Below, one piece after another: positions 36,160 to 45,120 of a stretch of 64,000 bases of DNA. The position numbers and the translations under genes are program-made. A model generated the notes under the pieces. The model was not told the DNA's origin, did not search any database, and saw only the letters and a program-made list of their open reading frames with translations. The stretch comes from Verrucomicrobiales bacterium (GTDB lineage Bacteria; Verrucomicrobiota; Verrucomicrobiia; Verrucomicrobiales; DEV007): assembly GCA_029213195.1 (NCBI GenBank), contig JARGNI010000011.1, forward strand, positions 1 to 64,000. Reading direction: 5' to 3'. The first letter of the stretch is position 1; every line of letters begins with the position of its first letter.

Positions 36160-38085
36160 ATGAACCTCCTTCACTTTCCCCTGACCCACGATTTGAGGAT
36201 CGCGATCTGCCTCCTCCTTTCCACATCCCTCTTCGCCCCCGGATCGCTTCGGGCCGAAGACGACCGCCCTGAAAAACCAAACATCGTCCTCATCCTCGTC
36301 GATGACCTCGGGTGGCAGGACGTCGGCTGCTACGACATCGATGAGCCATCCCCGATGGAAACGCCGAACCTCGACGCACTCGCGAAGAAAGGGATCCAGT
36401 TCTGGCAGGGATATTCCCCCGCCCCAACCTGCGCCCCGACGCGGTGCGCCATTCTCAGCGGAACCCATCCTGCTCGTGCCCAGAAAACTCACGTTGTCGG
36501 TGGCGCACCGCCCGCTCCTCATCACCTCCGCGGTTGGGCGATGATGTCTCCCTGGTACAGCGGTCGAATGCCCGAAGACACCGTCACGATCCCGCGTGCC
36601 CTCAAGCCAGCCGGATACGTCTCGGGCCATTCAGGCAAATGGCATATCGCCATCAATCACAACGCCTATCCCCAGCCCAGAGACGTCGGCTTTGATTGGA
36701 CGCGGAGCGATCGCGGAACCAACACTGCCATGAAGCCCCACCGCATGGCTGAATTTTCCACAAGGGAGACAGGCAACCCCCACCGCCTCGACAAAGATGG
36801 TTTCCCCCGGGACCAGACCACCACAGACGCGCTGACCTTCCTTCGCGAGCACCAGGATCAGCCATTCTTCCTCTATTACGCCACCTGGCTGGTGCACACT
36901 CCCATCCAGACCCGAAGCCGGGCTCTTCTCGACAAATATGTCGAGAAGCTCGGAGTGGAACTGCCCGAGGATCCGCTTACGAAATGGACGAAGGAAGGGC
37001 AGACCAACCCTTTCTACTGCGCGATGGTGGAACAACTCGATCACTACATCGGGGACCTCGTGAACTACCTCGAAGAGACGGAAGACCCGCGCTGGCCCGG
37101 ACATCGATTGGCGGAAAACACCTACATCATCTTTACTTCCGACAACGGCGGAATGGAGGGAAGTCGCAACCAGATCATCACGGACAACTACCCTCTCGAC
37201 CGAGGCAAGATTTCCCTGATGGAAGGAGGCACCCGCGTCCCACTCATCATCACAGGTCCGGGAATCCCTGCAGGCGTCGAATCCGACGTCATGATCAATG
37301 GTCTCGATTTCTATCCCACCATTCTCTCCCTGACAGGCACTCCGCATCCCGAGGGAAAGCACCTCGACGGCCTCGACCTGGCGACGTTGCTGAAGAACGA
37401 TCCTACCGATCCCAATCTCGTCCGGGAGGAAGATGGAACCGCTCGAGACACGATGGCCTGGCACTTCCCCAACAGCGCGGCCCTTGAAAGCTCGATCCGC
37501 ATCGGCGACTACAAGCTGGTCCGCAACTATGACCATCTCAATAATCCGGACACTCCGGAACTCGAGCTCTATCGGCTCTACCAATCGGAGGACGAAACCG
37601 CAGTTCGCGTCGACATCGAAGAGAAAAAGAACCTCGCCGAGTCCATGCCCGATAAGGCTAGCGAGATGAACACTCGACTCACCGAGGTCCTGACCGAGAT
37701 GGAAGCGAGTTATCCCTACTACAACCCACACGGCCATCGAGCACCGGATACGAAGCAAAATGTCTGCACCGTGTTGTCTCACGATCAGACCGGAGACGAA
37801 GTAGTTTTCACCTATCGGGAGAATGGAGCCAAGGTCGAGCGCGCGAACCTCATCTACACGCTCAACGGAGGCGCCCGCTATGAAGAGTGGTTCCGCGCTC
37901 CTGCGAAACTCGCGGCCGGGAACAAGGCGGTGGCGGAACTGCCCGAAGGGACGACGCACTATTTCCTCAATCTCATCGACGAAAACCAGTTTCTGAGGAG
38001 CTATCCTGAGGTACTCGATGGGAAGAACGTGAGCCTGGGTGATGTTGCGTTTGCGGAACGAGCCCTGAAGGCAAACGCACCCTGA
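36160..38085 (+). CDS. Secreted sulfatase with C-terminal beta extension
   Basis: Exported sulfatase of 641 residues. Signal peptide about 1-32; metal motif LVDDLGWQDVGCYD; maturation motif C91-A-P-T-R95; HSGKWHIAIN; second metal site TSDNGGMEGSRNQ. Catalytic parts end near residue 500. The last 120 residues (from about 525) form an extra domain with beta-strand pattern (EVVFTYRENGAKVERANLIYTLNGG and HYFLNLIDENQFLRSYPEV), perhaps a binding module. It follows the CHTTR sulfatase by 63 bases on the same strand, so the two are probably co-expressed. The large size resembles sulfatases that act on polymeric substrates; this is inference. Confidence 0.93.
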   Translation: MNLLHFPLTHDLRIAICLLLSTSLFAPGSLRAEDDRPEKPNIVLILVDDLGWQDVGCYDIDEPSPMETPNLDALAKKGIQFWQGYSPAPTCAPTRCAILSGTHPARAQKTHVVGGAPPAPHHLRGWAMMSPWYSGRMPEDTVTIPRALKPAGYVSGHSGKWHIAINHNAYPQPRDVGFDWTRSDRGTNTAMKPHRMAEFSTRETGNPHRLDKDGFPRDQTTTDALTFLREHQDQPFFLYYATWLVHTPIQTRSRALLDKYVEKLGVELPEDPLTKWTKEGQTNPFYCAMVEQLDHYIGDLVNYLEETEDPRWPGHRLAENTYIIFTSDNGGMEGSRNQIITDNYPLDRGKISLMEGGTRVPLIITGPGIPAGVESDVMINGLDFYPTILSLTGTPHPEGKHLDGLDLATLLKNDPTDPNLVREEDGTARDTMAWHFPNSAALESSIRIGDYKLVRNYDHLNNPDTPELELYRLYQSEDETAVRVDIEEKKNLAESMPDKASEMNTRLTEVLTEMEASYPYYNPHGHRAPDTKQNVCTVLSHDQTGDEVVFTYRENGAKVERANLIYTLNGGARYEEWFRAPAKLAAGNKAVAELPEGTTHYFLNLIDENQFLRSYPEVLDGKNVSLGDVAFAERALKANAP

Positions 38086-38523
38086 AAGAAGGAAACGCAA
38101 TAAAGCCAATGAGAGAGCTGCATTCCAAGTTTCGGAAGGTCACGAACCACCCTGACGCGCCCATCGAATTGTCGGCGAATCATTGGAAAGAATCCTCCAT
38201 CCCCGTCGAATCAGCTTCGACAACTTTCCCGATCTCCTCAAAGAATACCTGACACAGGGTCTTTTCGAAAAACCTCTGCCGCTCACCTTCGAACTCTATT
38301 CCGCTCCTTACCTCGAGGAATCCTGCGATCGCGAGGACTGTCACGATTCTCTCGATGCCAATCTTCGCGCTCGTTTGCAGGAGTAGAATCGGCTTCGCTA
38401 TTGCTCATGAATCTGCTCTGATCGGTCGGAAAGCAACCCTCCCCCTGTTTGCCGTCCCTTTGAGACGGTCGCACGCATTTCCTGCGTACTACTCAAAAGA
38501 CTTCTCCTTTCTCTTCGTCGAAA
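38086..38523. other. 438-base gap with one weak small ORF
   Basis: No recognised gene, RNA or repeat. A plus-strand frame of 67 codons (38183-38386, TTG start) has a plausible amino-acid mix (many Leu, Glu and Asp) but no family match that I know. It might be a gene remnant or chance. The promoter for the large fusion gene at 38524 probably lies here; I cannot place it. Confidence 0.4.
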
Positions 38524-41500
38524 ATGATCAATTCGCAAAGTTGGCTCATGTCCTCATTTTTTCCCAGACCGTGTCCCCATCCCAACCGGTTCCAGCTACT
38601 GCTAGTCTGGATCGCGGGCACGATATCGATCAGCTTCTCCCAGGAATCCCGTGGACTGGAAGGCATTTCGCTCACCGATCCGAAACTTCAAGTCGAGCTC
38701 ATCGACACCCATCCAGACGAATTTTTCCTCAGCCATGACATGGATCTGCAAGGACGACTCTTCCTGGGGTCCCGCGAAGGAGTCTTCGTCTACGAGCGCA
38801 CCGCTAAGGGAGGTTTCGAACCGCGGCGAGAACTCTATCGATTTCCCAAAGACACGTGGGTCTACGATCTCGAAACGTTCGGGGATGACTTGCTTGTCCT
38901 GACCAACACCGCGCTTTACCGACTCGATGACGTGCTGAGCGCGAAGCCAAAGTTGAAGAAAATTCTCTGGGGAAATCCTCTTGGTCATCACCACCAGGGA
39001 CTGCACGGCATCGAGTTTGCACCCGATGGAACGCTCCTTCTCGTCATGGGAGATCCTCACCCCAATGTAAACCTCGACAAGGAGCGCCCGGATCACCTCT
39101 GGCATTGGACCTGGTATGTCGGCCCGGAGAACCGGGCGGTCCCCTACTCGGGAGTCGGAGCCGTGATGCGACTGGACCTCGACAACTACGACCTCTCGGT
39201 CTACGCCACCGGCCTTCGCAATGCCTGTGGGATTTCGTTCGACCGCGACTGGCATCTCTTCGCCAACGACAATGATCAGGAGGGTTCCACCGCCAATCCC
39301 TGCCGCCTTGTGTATGTGCCGCCTCATTCCTGGAACGGCTGGGCACGTGGCTGGGACACCAGTCAGGCTCCGGCTCGGCTCGACATGCTCCCCACGGTGA
39401 ACTGGCAGCTGGATGTCCCGACGGGCCAGGGATTCTACGATGATACCACCCTGGGTGAGGACTATCGAGGTTCACTCTTCATGTCGAACTGGGGAAGCCG
39501 AAGTGTCAGCTGGCATCCCATGGAACCGGAAGGGGCTGGTTTCACTTCGCTGGCGAAACCTTTCCTGCGAGCCGCCGGGAATCGTCGACCGGTATCGGCG
39601 ATGCCGACCAATCGAGGGGATCTCATCGTCTCGCTTTGCTATATGGATGGCAACGAGGGATCACCCTACCGCCAGACGGATCTCGTGCTGGTATCTCCAC
39701 GGGAACGAAGCGGAGCGAGAAAATTCGACTACTCGGATACCTCCCTACTCGACTTGCTCGCAGGACCGCTTCAGCTCCGGGCTAAAGCCCATCGAGAGAT
39801 CCTGCGAACGGGTGGCAAGGAGCTCGAAGAAGCAGCCAAGGTTTTCCCGGACACTTCCCCGGATCATCCTGCCTTCTCGAGCCTGATTTTTCTTGCCGCA
39901 GCTCATGGCGATTCGGCTTCGATTGATCGAATCACATCCCTGGCTCAGGGGGAAGGGCGGGCCAGCACATTGGCGTGGCGAGCCGCTGCCGCTTACCCGG
40001 AGAAATTTACCGCGATCCCAAACGACCGAGTCGATGCTTTTGCGAAAGCAAAAAAGTCTCCCGCTGAGTTGGCTGGATTTCTCGAATACCTGCATGCCGC
40101 CCAGCACCCCATCAGCGATCCTATTGCCTTACTAGCCGCCCATTCGGATCCTTTCGTCCGCCAGTCTGCTGCCATCCTCGTCGCACGGCAGGCTTCTGAG
40201 GAGAGAATCTCTCAACTTGCTGAGGGAGACGCGGACCAGCGTCTCGCCGCCACTCTCGCAACCGTGTTTCGTCTCTGGGAAAAATCCGAACAGGTCACCG
40301 ATTTTCCCAGGAGCGGAGTTCCAGCACAGGAGAAACATATGAGACTCCATCATCCCGAAGGCATCATCGATCTGCGGGACTTCGAACCCACCGTCGGTAC
40401 CTTCAAGTTGGCAGACTGGTGGAGTGATGCAGCAGTAAAGAAGGAAAATGCCACCGGGTTTGCTCGCTTAAAGCAAGGTCTCAACGACGAGGATGAAAAG
40501 GTCACCATCGCTGCAGCGACAGGTCTCTTTTTCCTGAATGACGAGCGCGTCAATGAAGCTCTCGATCTGGTTCTCAATCGCCACAACATTACCCTCGCCA
40601 TGGTCGCGGGAGCCGCCAACAAAGCGGACCTGAAGAAGGCCCTTCGTGCATTGAAGGATGCGAAGCTTTCCACTGGCGTCGAAATTCCCGAAGCCTTTCG
40701 CGATATCGATTGGGACAACGAGAAGAAAAAGGGCAACGTGGTGAAAGGGAAAGAACTCTTTACCCAGCGTGGCTGCGTTGCCTGTCACCTTGCGCCTCAC
40801 GATGGAGCCGGAGGAGCGATTGGTCCGTCTCTCGTTGGCTCGGGAGATCGTTTTCCACCGAGCTACCTCGCCGCTTCTCTTCTCGTCCCGAACCTCACGG
40901 TATCACCCAACTTTCATCCTAACACCATCACGATGAAAGATGGAACGGTGCACACAGGTTACATCGAAATTGGCGGTGCTCCCGACATTATCCGACTCCG
41001 TGTGATCACAGGTCAGCTCGTCGAGCTCGCCAAGAATGAGATCACGAAACAGGAAGCAAGCGAACAGTCCATGATGCCCGCAGGGTTGATCCAGACCCCC
41101 GACGAGATGCGCGACATGATCGCCTACCTGCAGGTTTCGAAGGGCAGGAAGCCGAAACCACCGGCAACCCAATCTCAGGCACCGGATCGTGACCAACGAC
41201 TTGTGCAACGTACCATCGATCCCCTGGCGCCAAACTCGTTTCTGTTTCCGCCAACCCGAGCGAAATTTGTGCGGGTCGACATTCTCGAGAGCTCGCAGGG
41301 GCAACCCTGTATCGATGAGTTGGAAGTCTACTCGACCGACTCACCCAACAATCTCGCAGCAAACACTGCTGGAGCAAAGGCCAGCGCATCGTCGCTGCTC
41401 AAGGGACACCCTGAGAAACACCAGGTCGAATTTCTCAATGACGGGAAATATGGGAACGATCGCAGTTGGATTCCGGCAACGAAAACTGGCTGGGCTCAGA

Positions 41501-43860
41501 TCGAACTGCCGGAAGTCACTGCAATCGACAGCGTCATTCTCTCCCGCGACCGCGGTGGCAGCCTCACTCGCCGAGTTCCCATCGCCTTCGACATTCTCGT
41601 CTCCGTCGATGGAAAACAATGGAAGCCAGTGAAGAAGGTGCGCCCTCGGACTCCCGTTTCGAAAGAAGTAAAACCAGTGATCTGCCCAGGCAAGAAGGTG
41701 CACAATTCCAAACCTCTCCCAAAACTCGATGACACGGGTTTTATTTCCATTTTCGATGGCAAAGCCCTGGACGGTTGGGACTTCCGAAAAGGAGCGTGGG
41801 AACTGGTCGACGGCACCATTTCCTGCACGGGAAAAGAGCAGGAGCGAAATTGGATGATCTGGCGAGGAGGGCAGCCTTCCGACTTTGTGCTTCGGCTGGA
41901 GTTCAAATATGGAGCTGGCAACTCCGGCGTTCAGGTCCGCAGCGATGACCTCGGCGATCACCAGGTCTTCGGGTACCAAGTCGAGATTGCGCCACAGGGG
42001 AAAATGGGACTCTGGCATCATTCCCTACTCGGAAAGGAAGATCCCGCCCATGAAGCACGCTTCTTCATGGCGACCGCAGGGCAGGAGGTGGTCATCACGG
42101 AAAAAGGCGAGAAGACCGCCAAGCAAGTTGCCCCCGCCCAGGAAACTGTCGCTCACTACCGGGAGAGAGGTTGGAACACGATGGAGATTATCGCTGAGGG
42201 CAACGCCCTGACTCAGAAAATCAATGGTGTAGTCTTTTCCAAGGTGACCGACGACGACAGTCGCATGTCGCGCAGAAAAGGTTTCATCGCTTTGCAAGAT
42301 CACGGCAAGGGCTGCCAGGTTGCATTTCGAAATATTCGTATCAAGGAGTTGGTCGGAGACACGGTGGAATCACAAAGCCCACGCCCCTCTCCGGTCCTAC
42401 CTCCATCAAACCCCAGGCCCAACATCATCATCATTCTCGCGGATGACCTCGGCTGGGGCGACGTCTCCTGCAATCAACCGGAACGCGGAAAAGTAAAGAC
42501 TCCCGCGATCGACAGTCTCGCCGACGAAGGGATGCGCTTCACCAACGCGCATGCACCTCATGCGGTCTGCACACCGACCCGATATTCTCTTCTCACAGGC
42601 CGCTACTGCTGGCGCACGTTTCTCCGCGAGGGCGTCCTACCCGGTTACAGCAAGCCGCTCATTCCAACGACTCGAACGACGATTGCTTCGGCGTTGAAAG
42701 GGCGAGGCTATGCCACCGCTGCTTTCGGCAAGTGGCACATCGGTCTTGGATGGAAACCGGTAGAGGGAGACCCCGGTGATTTCCATTATGGATCTCATCT
42801 TCACGGACCAGAAGCCTCCGCTGCCATTGCCGCGATGAGCCTGCGAGTAGACCACACCGCACCGATCACGGGAGGTCCCATCGACCTCGGCTTCGATACC
42901 TTTTTTGGCACTCCCTCCAATTGCACTCGCATCCCCGTTTTCATCCGCGACGATCGGGTCATCAACGACCCGGGGCGAGACAAATCTGGGATGATTACTG
43001 ATCCGGCAGTCGACCGTCAGACAGTCGATGACCTCTACGTGAAGGAGGCGGAGAAGTTTATTCTCAGCTCGGTCGAGAGCGAGCAACCCTTCTTCGTCTA
43101 TCTCGCGCTCAATGCAGCTCATGGCGCCATTCTTCCTCCGGATCGATTCAAAGGCTCAACCGGAATCGGCGCCCGAGCCGATCGGGTTCCCTGGGTGGAC
43201 GAGAGCGTCACCAAGGTTCGCAAGATTCTCAAAGAGTCCGGAGTCGAGGAAAACACGCTCATTCTTTTCACCTCCGACAATGGACCCAAGCACGACAAGA
43301 ACGAGCTCCCGAAATACGATCATGATTCCTCTGGCCCCTACCGCGGATACAAGACCGATGCCTGGGACGGCGGGACACGGGTCCCGTTCATTGCCCACTG
43401 GCCAGGAAAGATTGAAGCCGGCACGGTGAACCATAACCTGATTTGCCTCACCGACATCCTCCCCACCACGGCCGCACTGGTCGGTGCAGACTTGCCAGAG
43501 TGGGCCGCGGAAGATGGCGTCGATCAAAGCACCCAACTCTCGGACGCGGAAGCTGACCCGAGCCGAGAGTCGATGATCACGCAGTCCTATGTCGGCCTCC
43601 TCTCGATTCGCGAAGGTCGATGGAAGCTGATCTTCGATACCGAGGGATCCGGTGGATTCTACCAGTATTCCCCCGCTGCAGAACCCATGAATACCCTTGC
43701 TCCCTGGCGTGTTGATTTCAGTGAAAGGGGTCAACTCTACGATCTGGAAGCCGATCCCGGCGAAGCAGAGAATCTCTACGGACAGCGACCGAAGGTCGTT
43801 GATCGCCTTACCAAGATGATGCGGGCTGCGATCGTAACGGGCCGAAGTGTAGAGAAGTGA
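38524..43860 (+). CDS. Giant fusion: PVC dehydrogenase + cytochrome c + discoidin + DUF1080 + sulfatase
   Basis: One uninterrupted 1778-residue frame. Order: signal peptide (about 15-40); PVC-type dehydrogenase propeller (about 45-400, GLRNACGISFDRDWHLFANDND); helical HEAT-like region (about 400-720); cytochrome c with C751-V-A-C-H755 and SLLVPNLTVSPNFHPNTI after it; discoidin-like domain (about 905-1045, FDILVSVDGKQWKPV); DUF1080/3-keto-disaccharide hydrolase domain (about 1070-1278, FISIFDGKALDGWDFRKGAW); Pro-rich linker; complete sulfatase (about 1298-1778) with ADDLGWGD, C1349-T-P-T-R1353, AFGKWHIGLGW and SDNGPK. Each part is usually a separate protein. Sugar oxidation, keto-sugar cleavage and desulfation by one chain is inferred. 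M1 at 38524 or M9 at 38548 could start it. It is convergent with the next gene (22 bases). Confidence 0.93.
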   Translation: MINSQSWLMSSFFPRPCPHPNRFQLLLVWIAGTISISFSQESRGLEGISLTDPKLQVELIDTHPDEFFLSHDMDLQGRLFLGSREGVFVYERTAKGGFEPRRELYRFPKDTWVYDLETFGDDLLVLTNTALYRLDDVLSAKPKLKKILWGNPLGHHHQGLHGIEFAPDGTLLLVMGDPHPNVNLDKERPDHLWHWTWYVGPENRAVPYSGVGAVMRLDLDNYDLSVYATGLRNACGISFDRDWHLFANDNDQEGSTANPCRLVYVPPHSWNGWARGWDTSQAPARLDMLPTVNWQLDVPTGQGFYDDTTLGEDYRGSLFMSNWGSRSVSWHPMEPEGAGFTSLAKPFLRAAGNRRPVSAMPTNRGDLIVSLCYMDGNEGSPYRQTDLVLVSPRERSGARKFDYSDTSLLDLLAGPLQLRAKAHREILRTGGKELEEAAKVFPDTSPDHPAFSSLIFLAAAHGDSASIDRITSLAQGEGRASTLAWRAAAAYPEKFTAIPNDRVDAFAKAKKSPAELAGFLEYLHAAQHPISDPIALLAAHSDPFVRQSAAILVARQASEERISQLAEGDADQRLAATLATVFRLWEKSEQVTDFPRSGVPAQEKHMRLHHPEGIIDLRDFEPTVGTFKLADWWSDAAVKKENATGFARLKQGLNDEDEKVTIAAATGLFFLNDERVNEALDLVLNRHNITLAMVAGAANKADLKKALRALKDAKLSTGVEIPEAFRDIDWDNEKKKGNVVKGKELFTQRGCVACHLAPHDGAGGAIGPSLVGSGDRFPPSYLAASLLVPNLTVSPNFHPNTITMKDGTVHTGYIEIGGAPDIIRLRVITGQLVELAKNEITKQEASEQSMMPAGLIQTPDEMRDMIAYLQVSKGRKPKPPATQSQAPDRDQRLVQRTIDPLAPNSFLFPPTRAKFVRVDILESSQGQPCIDELEVYSTDSPNNLAANTAGAKASASSLLKGHPEKHQVEFLNDGKYGNDRSWIPATKTGWAQIELPEVTAIDSVILSRDRGGSLTRRVPIAFDILVSVDGKQWKPVKKVRPRTPVSKEVKPVICPGKKVHNSKPLPKLDDTGFISIFDGKALDGWDFRKGAWELVDGTISCTGKEQERNWMIWRGGQPSDFVLRLEFKYGAGNSGVQVRSDDLGDHQVFGYQVEIAPQGKMGLWHHSLLGKEDPAHEARFFMATAGQEVVITEKGEKTAKQVAPAQETVAHYRERGWNTMEIIAEGNALTQKINGVVFSKVTDDDSRMSRRKGFIALQDHGKGCQVAFRNIRIKELVGDTVESQSPRPSPVLPPSNPRPNIIIILADDLGWGDVSCNQPERGKVKTPAIDSLADEGMRFTNAHAPHAVCTPTRYSLLTGRYCWRTFLREGVLPGYSKPLIPTTRTTIASALKGRGYATAAFGKWHIGLGWKPVEGDPGDFHYGSHLHGPEASAAIAAMSLRVDHTAPITGGPIDLGFDTFFGTPSNCTRIPVFIRDDRVINDPGRDKSGMITDPAVDRQTVDDLYVKEAEKFILSSVESEQPFFVYLALNAAHGAILPPDRFKGSTGIGARADRVPWVDESVTKVRKILKESGVEENTLILFTSDNGPKHDKNELPKYDHDSSGPYRGYKTDAWDGGTRVPFIAHWPGKIEAGTVNHNLICLTDILPTTAALVGADLPEWAAEDGVDQSTQLSDAEADPSRESMITQSYVGLLSIREGRWKLIFDTEGSGGFYQYSPAAEPMNTLAPWRVDFSERGQLYDLEADPGEAENLYGQRPKVVDRLTKMMRAAIVTGRSVEK

Positions 43861-43872
43861 TCACAGGTTCTT

Positions 43873-43893
43873 CGATTCACTACTACTGAATCG
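43873..43893. terminator. Small hairpin between two convergent genes
   Basis: CGATTCA at 43873-43879 pairs with TGAATCG at 43887-43893 around a seven-base loop. It overlaps the stop codon of the minus-strand SGNH gene and lies 12 bases after the fusion gene, so it could serve both. There is no T-run; the call is weak. Confidence 0.25.
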
Positions 43894-44785
43894 GTCCCAA
43901 ACTCAGAAGTCGATCGATCTCCGGCTGAAGCACATCCGCCATGACTTCGTAGCCACGAGTCGTCAGATGCGTCCCATCCAGGAACAGATCCGCTTTCAGG
44001 GTTCCGTCCGGGTTCATGAAGTGTTCCTGTAAATCCAGGAAGATCACCTCGTCTTCCGGATACTCATAGCTGGCGTTGATCTGGTTGGTTTCCTGGCAGC
44101 GCTTCCATTTCGCCTCGTTCTTCACCGGCAGGATACCGATCAGGATCACGCGGGTACCAGGAAGGCGCCGACGAAACTCCCGGGCGACCGCTCGAATTCC
44201 GTCGGCGACTTCACGAGGAGGAGTCTCCATTCCCAGATCCCATTTCACTTTTCCTCCATCGCTTTGCGTGACGGTGTAGTTGTTCGTTCCGCAGAGGAGG
44301 ACGGCCACTTGCGGTTCCCGTCCTGAGGGAAAGCGGAGGTTTCCCTGCGTCACCCGGTAGAGCATCACCGGTGTGATATCGCCAGAGTTCCCCATGTTGA
44401 TCGGATTGTATTTCGCAAAGCGTTCTTCCCAGATCGTCTTGCCCTCGGCCTTCAACCTCGACCAGCGCAACGTGATCGAGTCGCCAAAGAACACGACCCT
44501 TGAATCGACCGCATTCGCGACCGCCTTGTTGACTCGCTGAAACTCGCTATGCCAATAGCCATCGTGAATGGCATCGGGCGGAGTCGTACTGGGCGATTGG
44601 GAAACGGGCTCCCAGAAACTCGACCTCGCAGGATCCGAGGATTCAGCCCCTGGCTCGTCCGCAGTCGCAAGCGGAGCAAGGACGCAGCCTACCCATGCCG
44701 CGGTCGCAAGGAACAAGGCAGCTTGGACCCAGCCTGCCTTGAGACAACGACCGAGCGCCAAAGGTTTTCGAGAAGAGATTCCCAT
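43883..44785 (-). CDS. GDSL/SGNH hydrolase, PAF-acetylhydrolase-like
   Basis: Exported SGNH hydrolase of 300 residues. A long N-region precedes a hydrophobic stretch (about 18-41) that ends in an Ala-rich cleavage area; a Cys at 34 makes lipoprotein anchoring conceivable but the lipobox is poor. The SGNH blocks are clear: FFGDSITLRW with Ser103, NMGNSGD, VLLCGTNNYTVT and DGTHLTTRGYEVM. The layout matches PAF-acetylhydrolase-like GDSL esterases, which in PVC and Bacteroidetes loci often remove acyl groups from sugars. ATG 44785 is preferred to the longer frame (44857). It is convergent with the fusion gene and divergent from the sulfatase at 45121. Confidence 0.87.
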   Translation of the reverse strand: MGISSRKPLALGRCLKAGWVQAALFLATAAWVGCVLAPLATADEPGAESSDPARSSFWEPVSQSPSTTPPDAIHDGYWHSEFQRVNKAVANAVDSRVVFFGDSITLRWSRLKAEGKTIWEERFAKYNPINMGNSGDITPVMLYRVTQGNLRFPSGREPQVAVLLCGTNNYTVTQSDGGKVKWDLGMETPPREVADGIRAVAREFRRRLPGTRVILIGILPVKNEAKWKRCQETNQINASYEYPEDEVIFLDLQEHFMNPDGTLKADLFLDGTHLTTRGYEVMADVLQPEIDRLLSLGPIQ

Positions 44786-45120
44786 GAATACGTCTGGCTT
44801 GATCACTCGTTCAAATTGATGGCGCTCGCGATGGGGAGACCACCCCTCCAGGACCACCGCAAAAAAGCAATTTTCTCACCCTGACTTACTTTCGAGAATA
44901 ACTTCCGGAAGTCCTCTGGCAAGGCAATTGAAAGACCTCACTCCGTCAGGAGGGCGCACTTCCCCTTCTTCGGTCGCGAAGAGTCTCCTCCCTGTCCTCA
45001 AGACGACTCCCACGATTTCTGCACCCGTCGCTTCCTCCTCAACCGACTTTGCCCGTTTCAGAGTTGACCCACGGGGATCATCCGTCATCCTCTGCCTCAC
45101 CCTACTCATTTTCCAGTTTT
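44786..45120. other. 335-base divergent intergenic region
   Basis: No gene or repeat seen. It should hold promoters for the SGNH gene (leftward) and the HEAT-tailed sulfatase (rightward). A TTGACC at 45064-45069 resembles a -35 box, but I see no good -10 element at the right spacing, so no promoter is called. Confidence 0.35.

Noticed and set aside
36631-38109. Minus-strand open frame of 492 codons opposite a sulfatase
   Set aside because: Shadow of the sulfatase at 36160-38085, which has all catalytic motifs. The antisense product is unlike any family.
38183-38386. 67-codon frame before the fusion gene
   Set aside because: A TTG start without a ribosome site, no family and no conserved context. 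Kept only as a note in the gap entry.
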